Positions 58,979-64,000 of a DNA stretch of 64,000 bases are shown piece after piece. The stretch is taken from assembly GCA_016647705.1 (NCBI GenBank), contig CM028326.1:25125901-25189900 (forward strand). Reading direction: 5' to 3'. The DNA comes from Eucommia ulmoides (Eukaryota > Streptophyta > Magnoliopsida > Garryales > Eucommiaceae). Below the pieces are notes generated by a model. The model was not told where the DNA came from. It was given only the letters and a program-made list of their open reading frames with translations, and ran no database searches. Position numbers and translations under genes: made by a program. Within the stretch, counting starts at the first letter, position 1. Every line of letters starts with the position of its first letter.

Positions 58979-60300
58979 AGATCTATCATTGTTAGTAAAA
59001 AAGGCGTGACACATGTGATTCGATTTAATATAATTCACCAAAGACTCTTGCCATAACAGTATGATGATTGGAAAGAGATTCCAATCAGGTATCACATAGA
59101 ATTATGTTACCAATCAAATGCATGGGATTGGATAGAGTTTTCTTACTTAATCATATCTTGTTAGTCCTTTCGGATACAACGATAGAGAGATCATGGAATA
59201 CACATATCATATCTGAGGGAATTCTCTTAGTGAAATTCTTATCAACTGGACATGACTATGATAAGTAGGAATACATGACTCACAGTCGGAGAGAAATGCC
59301 TTAAGGAAAAAATTATATTTCTTTGGAAGGACATAATTGGAATTGTTCTAATTTTTATTGATTAATTGATTAGTAAATTAATTAATTAATTATTTTTACC
59401 ATTTAGATTAGGGTATAAACATAATGGGTCACACACAATAGAGAATTTTAGTTAGAAGAGTCCTTGAAAAAAGAATAGATAGTAATACTGAACTTGAGAA
59501 GTTTGGGGCCGAAAGTGCAAATAGGAAAAGAAGTGGTCCAGGGTTATGAACCCTAGACAATATAAATAATGAGGGGAACACTATATGGCCACCCAACCTG
59601 GGATAGATTTCGCCCATCCATAATTCTCGTCGCCTCCTCTCTCTTGTTTTCTCAGTCTTGTATCTGTAAGAACAGTTTTTTCTGGCTATTCTTTGAATTT
59701 GAATTGTGTTATCCCCTAGATTCAAATGAGAACTGTCTTAGAGCCTTGAAAGTAGATCCACTCTTAAATCTCAAGAACACCTCTGAGATTTCGTATGTGG
59801 ATACTATTAGAGGCGAGACATTTGTGTCACTTCTAAGAGAATCAGCCTCCTATAATTGTTATTGTTCGTGCTTAGACTTTCTTGGAAGAGATTTCTCAAA
59901 TCACACCTCGAAAACTATCATTTTTTAGGCTAAGTCTTAGTGGAGAGCGTGATGCTCAACAATTTTCGGCAGCTGAAGTTGACAGTAATGGCAATTTTGA
60001 ACGACAGAGAAAACGATGTTGTTGAGAAGATCAAGATAGAGATTCTAATCTTATGAACAAATTTTCACGATTAATAATTTTGATTTCTTTCAATTTTTCC
60101 TATTACATATATTTTATAGAGCCCTTTGCGCAATTTTGATTAATTTTTCATGTTTTACATAACATTGGCTTTTCACACACACATATATATAAGCAAAATC
60201 TTATTTTATAAATTTCAGCAGTTTTTTAAAATATCTATTGATTGAGGGAACATCCTATCTTTATATAAATCAGGATGGAAAAACATTTTGATGGTTATGA
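58979..60300. other. unassigned DNA with a promoter-like element
   Basis: No coding gene recognised. TATAAATA lies at 59561-59568 on the plus strand after 'gaaccctagacaa', and transcript-like pyrimidine-rich sequence follows (59620-59660). A plus-strand frame of 119 codons to 59928 has no known domain. The text 'ctattagaggcgagacattt' (59800-59825) has the style of a retrotransposon leader, so a diverged LTR is one explanation. Confidence 0.3.
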
Positions 60301-61690
60301 TTGATTTGGGATGAATCCATGGTTGAGATGAAAAACAAAATTTTTAAGAAGAAAAATAATTTCATACTTTATTCACTATCCTCAAACACACCCACCTACC
60401 CACTACCCTCAAACACAACCACCTACTCCACTACTCTCAAAGCCCCCTCTGCATTACTCCCACATATAAACAATCCTCCCCAGCTTGCATATATACCCGA
60501 ACTAACCTCCATCCACCATGTATGCAGCTCATCCAAACATAAAACCCTCTCTTTGTTCCTTTCTCTGCTTTTGTTTTTTCATCTCTTCGTCCCCGCTCCA
60601 TATCTTTGTCCCCCATCTACCTTTCTCCATCTCTCTACATCTATAGTCGCCCCACGTCTCAGCCCATTTCTCAAATCTCTCAATCTCTACTTTTGACATA
60701 CACACCCACAAGCACCTCATTTAGGTCCCGTACTCACTGGTGTCCATGTACGTATTGAAGTACCAGCCTTCGTTGGGATCTAACGTGAAACCTTTGTACA
60801 TCACTTCCTCAGCTGGCCGATTTCCAAGTCGTGGACTCTAAATTATCATCCCAGTATGTCTATACTTTCAAGTGGAATGTCATCGATTGTGAAACTCGAT
60901 ACACTCACTTGCTTCATGAAAATTGGATTGATTTGCTTTATTTTCAGCATTGTGGTCTATTTTCCGATTCCGATAATTAGTGTTTGAAGCTTTCGAAATC
61001 GGTAACCTATTCTTATAGTAAAATAAAATTTAAAAAAAAAAAATCAATTTTATTGAATGAGATTGAATTTTGGAATGTATAAATAAAAGAGATTGGATTT
61101 TTTATCCCCGTATTTTTCACTTGGTATTTTCTGTATTGATTGCGTACATTTTGTTCATATTTTTCTCGTTATATTGTTCATTTTTCTTAATAAATTGTAT
61201 TATTTTTTATATTAAATTAACTATTTACTTAACAATAAAAAATTGAAGTCGTGTCTTCAAGTACGGAATATACGCTAGTATGTATATGTCGCGTAAGAAA
61301 CTGAATCAAATATGTCTAAGTTTTATCATAAACATAGTGAACCCACGAAAACTCCATAATACAAATTAGGTGAAAAATGCACGCAAACCACTACCTCTCT
61401 TATATTAAGTTTAAGGGCAGTTATCAAAAAGTTCTCATATGAGGATAAAACTATCAAATATACCTTTTTTTCAAAACATGTTACAAAATAGTTATTTTGT
61501 CTTTTTGTAATGATTTTACCCCGCGTGTTATATTCTACACGATCTCGTGTTAAATATAATACGAGATCGTGTTATATTCCACTTTCACCGCTATTCAAAT
61601 TCTACCAAGCTATCATACCCATTCCATCTCACCAAAACAACCATACAATATACCCAACATAATCTCCACTTCACCAGGGGCATAAACAAA
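60301..61690. other. gene-free DNA with low-complexity frames
   Basis: The 131-codon frame at 60301-60696 is a Pro/Ser/Thr-rich translation of CT-rich DNA without a recognised domain. 60720-61000 is less AT-rich and looks like once-coding sequence, but I cannot assign it. 'acgagatcgtgtta' words repeat at 61540-61575. Confidence 0.4.
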
Positions 61691-61693
61691 GTA

Positions 61694-61695
<2 letters not shown>

Positions 61696-61755
<60 letters not shown>
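61696..61755. repeat. compound (CT)n-(CA)n microsatellite
   Basis: About 18 CT units pass directly into about 12 CA units. Open frames crossing it on both strands are artefacts of the repeat. Confidence 0.97.
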
Positions 61756-62145
61756 TTTGTTTAGGGCCACGAGTTTGGAGCCGATGACCATCGTGTTATA
61801 TTCTAATTTTTTTTATTCAAATTGATAATTCTCTCTCTAAATTCATATATATTCTTTCATCTTTCTTCATATATATGCATATACAGTCATTCTTCGATTT
61901 GGGAACGATTTCTCAAATTTTTATACAAACAACGAAAAGAAAAGAAAATGAAATCAAGAGGAAAAAATAAGTTGAAAAAAAGGAAAAGAAAGCGTATATT
62001 TATCTTCTCTCTATCTCTCTTCACCGACAACTGGTAAGCAAAATTCAGCAACGCACTGGCCTACGGTGACTTTGTCAGCAACTCGGGCAATTGATTCTCG
62101 TCACCATCATAGTAAATCACACCAAAGAACACCTAAATTCATTGT

Positions 62146-62170
62146 TATATATATATATATATATATATAT
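62146..62170. repeat. (TA)n microsatellite
   Basis: About 12 TA units followed by a GA-rich tract. Confidence 0.95.
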
Positions 62171-62399
62171 AGTAAGAGATAGAGAGAGAACACGTTCATG
62201 GATTTGAATTGAACAACACCCACTATTTTCTTTGAGAAATCACGGCAACAAATCTATATCAATAAAAGAATTAGAAGTTAGAACTCATTCACTTCACCAC
62301 TAAACAAAACCTTATCACCAGAACAATTAGAAATCCAGAACTCGCTAAACTATTTAGGAAGATTCAATAAAACACAAATAATTGAAAGCAAATTCGAAG

Positions 62400-62920
62400 A
62401 TGATGCACATGACCTTCTACTGGGGAAGAAAGGTCACCATTCTTTTCGATTTCCGGAAGATCGATTCATGGGCCGATTACTCTCTCTCCCTCTTCATTTG
62501 TCTCATCTTCTCCATTTTCTACCCGTTCACGGAAGATCACCGCCTCCGATTCAATATCCTTGCTCTGAAATCCTCCAAATCGTCATCCCCCTACACCGTC
62601 GGCATTGATTCCCCCTCATCTACCCTAGATTCCTTATTAGTGGGCGGAGATTTAGTGCTACCTCCAATTCAATCTCCTCACTCTGAATCCTCCAAATCGT
62701 CATCCTCCCAGCACCATCGGCATCAATTCACCCCTCCTCTTACCTAGATTTCATTACTGGCCAGGGGAGATTTAGCATGGCCAGAGTCTCACTAGGGCAG
62801 TCCTGTTTGGCGTCAACTCCGCAATTGCTTACCTACTAATGTTGGCGGTCACCATCGTCGATTCATTGAAGGAACTACTCGATGATGATCATGATGGAAT
62901 CGTGGATCAACGATTTCATT
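62400..62920 (+). pseudogene. COPT: COPT/Ctr copper transporter pseudogene
   Basis: COPT proteins move Cu(I) across membranes as trimers, with Met-rich N termini and three membrane spans. The start MMHMTFYWGRKVTILFDF at 62400 is the family's N terminus and first span, followed by DSWADYSLSLFICLIFSIFY and EDHRLRF. The first frame then enters a Ser/Pro-rich loop and stops at 62747. The second span resumes in another frame at 62794 (RAVLFGVNSAIAYLLMLAV), but the MxxxM partner Met is replaced (MLAVT instead of MLAVM) and the SFNGG and third-span GxxxG region are absent. The loop contains a tandem duplication of about 105-115 bp (62566-62660 and 62683-62780), which probably caused the frame loss. 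COPT genes are usually intronless, so splicing is unlikely to repair it. It most resembles the COPT5-type subgroup, which starts MMHMTFYWG. Confidence 0.85.
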
Positions 62921-63301
62921 GATCAGCTGGTCTAAGAAAGGGTAGAGATCAAGTGAAAAAATGAAGAAATCAAGGAAAGGAAGGAATGAAGGGTAAAATC
63001 ATCAATTCAAAAAATTCAAAACTATCTTGTGTAAAGAAACACTTTTTGTTGGACTATTTGGTGCCAAAAAAAAAATTGTCCTGCCAGCCTTTTTGGTACT
63101 TTTCCCTTAAGTTTACTCTCGTGTTCCACAATTTCAAGACGTATGGCACTCGTATCTAATCCAAAACTCGCACGAAATTGCATATGAATGTTGAATTAGC
63201 ATGCTAATCTTGCTAGTTCAACTCATGTTTACTTTAGAAAATCTTTAGATTGCAAAGAGAAAAAAGGTAAAAATAAAGGGAGGAAACAATATGGAAGCTA
63301 A

Positions 63302-63860
63302 GGTGGCGTTTGGTAACTGTTTTTTTTTCCATTCCAACAGTGAAATAGAAATGGGATGAAATGAGATGAGAATTTTGTTTCCTTCTTGGTAGTAGAATCG
63401 CATTTGGTAACGATAATTTTTTATTTTTTTTGGTTTTGGAAAGAGAATTGCGTTTGGTAACGATTTTATCCTAAAATCTGTCTTTTTTTTTTTTTTTTTT
63501 TTTTGCCGGCGACGACGGCTGCGAACTGCCAGCGGCTGGCGACGCTGGAAGTTTCCAAGTGACTGGCGACGGTCGCCAGAGATGACCGTCGGCGGCGAGG
63601 CGACAGTCGACGGACGGCGGGGCAACAGCCGACGGCGGATGAACAGTAAAATTGGTTTTAAGAATGGAATGGGAATTATGAGAAACAACTTTTTTTTATT
63701 TCTCATCTCTTAAAAAAAAATGGACACAATTCTCAAATGAAAATGGAATGAAAACGAAAACGAAAACGAAAATTACTAAACTCTATTCCCAAATAGAATT
63801 CCCAAAAATCTGGGAATGGAATGAAAAATTCTAGAATGGAAACGGTTACCAACCGGGGCC
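63302..63860. mobile_element. Tourist-like (PIF/Harbinger) MITE 3
   Basis: A 559-bp element with terminal repeats GGTGGCGTTTGGTAAC (left) and, on the opposite strand at the right, GGCCCCGGTTGGTAAC. TAA flanks it at 63299-63301 and 63861-63863. It is in the opposite orientation to MITEs 1 and 2 and shares their subterminal 'gcgtttggtaacga' blocks and a GC-rich core (63505-63645, ggcgacgacggctgc-like). Confidence 0.82.
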
Positions 63861-63863
63861 TAA

Positions 63864-64000
63864 GGTGGCATTTGCTTTGTGTTTGGTTTTTCTGGTTCTA
63901 ATGGATGAGATGAGAACTTTGCTTATGTTTAGAATTATTTCGAAAATAAAAACATATATGATAACTATCATTGTCTTGAAATTGTATCTTTTAATTTGAG
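63864..64000. other. possible start of a fourth MITE, cut by the window end
   Basis: Directly after the TAA at 63861-63863 the sequence reads ggtggcatttgctttgtg, close to the terminal repeat ggtggcgtttgg of MITE 3. If real, two MITEs share one TAA. Too little sequence to decide. Confidence 0.3.

Noticed and set aside
60301-60720. 131-codon plus frame and 63-codon minus frame
   Set aside because: Low-complexity CT-rich DNA; no conserved motif and no splice or promoter support.

Overview
This is nuclear DNA of a flowering plant, probably a eudicot. It is AT-rich, its one intact gene has short GT-AG introns, and it is filled with Ty1/copia, Tat-lineage Ty3/gypsy, Tourist-like, Mutator-like and probably CACTA elements. 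I see no rRNA, tRNA, CRISPR or bacterial-type operon. The species cannot be named from the sequence.

One host gene looks intact: a five-exon UPF0114-family gene on the minus strand (11322-13914, 274 codons, TATA box at 13992-13999). Three host-gene fragments are broken: a second UPF0114 copy (33302-40755) dismantled by transposons, a SAR1 small-GTPase pseudogene (42803-44402) and a COPT copper-transporter pseudogene (62400-62920).

Layout. 1-2999: gene-free. 3002-5409: fossil Mutator-like transposase. 6955-8984: reverse-strand LTR fragment carrying two Tourist-like MITEs. 8985-11231: truncated copia element. 11322-14000: UPF0114 gene. 14000-18923: repeat-derived DNA with a remnant resembling the 'putative gypsy type transposon' domain. 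18924-21510: 2.6-kb solo LTR with a perfect 5-bp target duplication. 22158-27320: 3' half of a Tat-lineage gypsy element (plus strand) with a repeat-rich 3' region and an antisense ORF. 27370-33301: a second Tat-lineage gypsy element (minus strand) with its 5' LTR. 33302-40755: UPF0114 pseudogene interrupted by a 942-bp inverted-repeat element and a complete 5.5-kb copia element. 41792-42600: CACTA-like terminus. 42803-44402: SAR1 pseudogene. 44419-58978: a nest of three members of one copia-type family, with a deleted element (E1) whose LTR holds a solo LTR and a second element (E2). 59000-64000: mostly non-coding DNA, the COPT pseudogene and a third Tourist-like MITE.

The best candidates for something new are the extra, gene-like modules inside retroelements. 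E2 lacks pol but carries a large degraded ORF resembling the plant 'putative transposon protein' domain, with its own TATA box and leader. The Tat element carries an intact 153-residue coiled-coil ORF in antisense, also with a TATA-like box, beside a 49-bp/208-bp hierarchical tandem array. Domain identities were assigned by reading motifs, without database searches.
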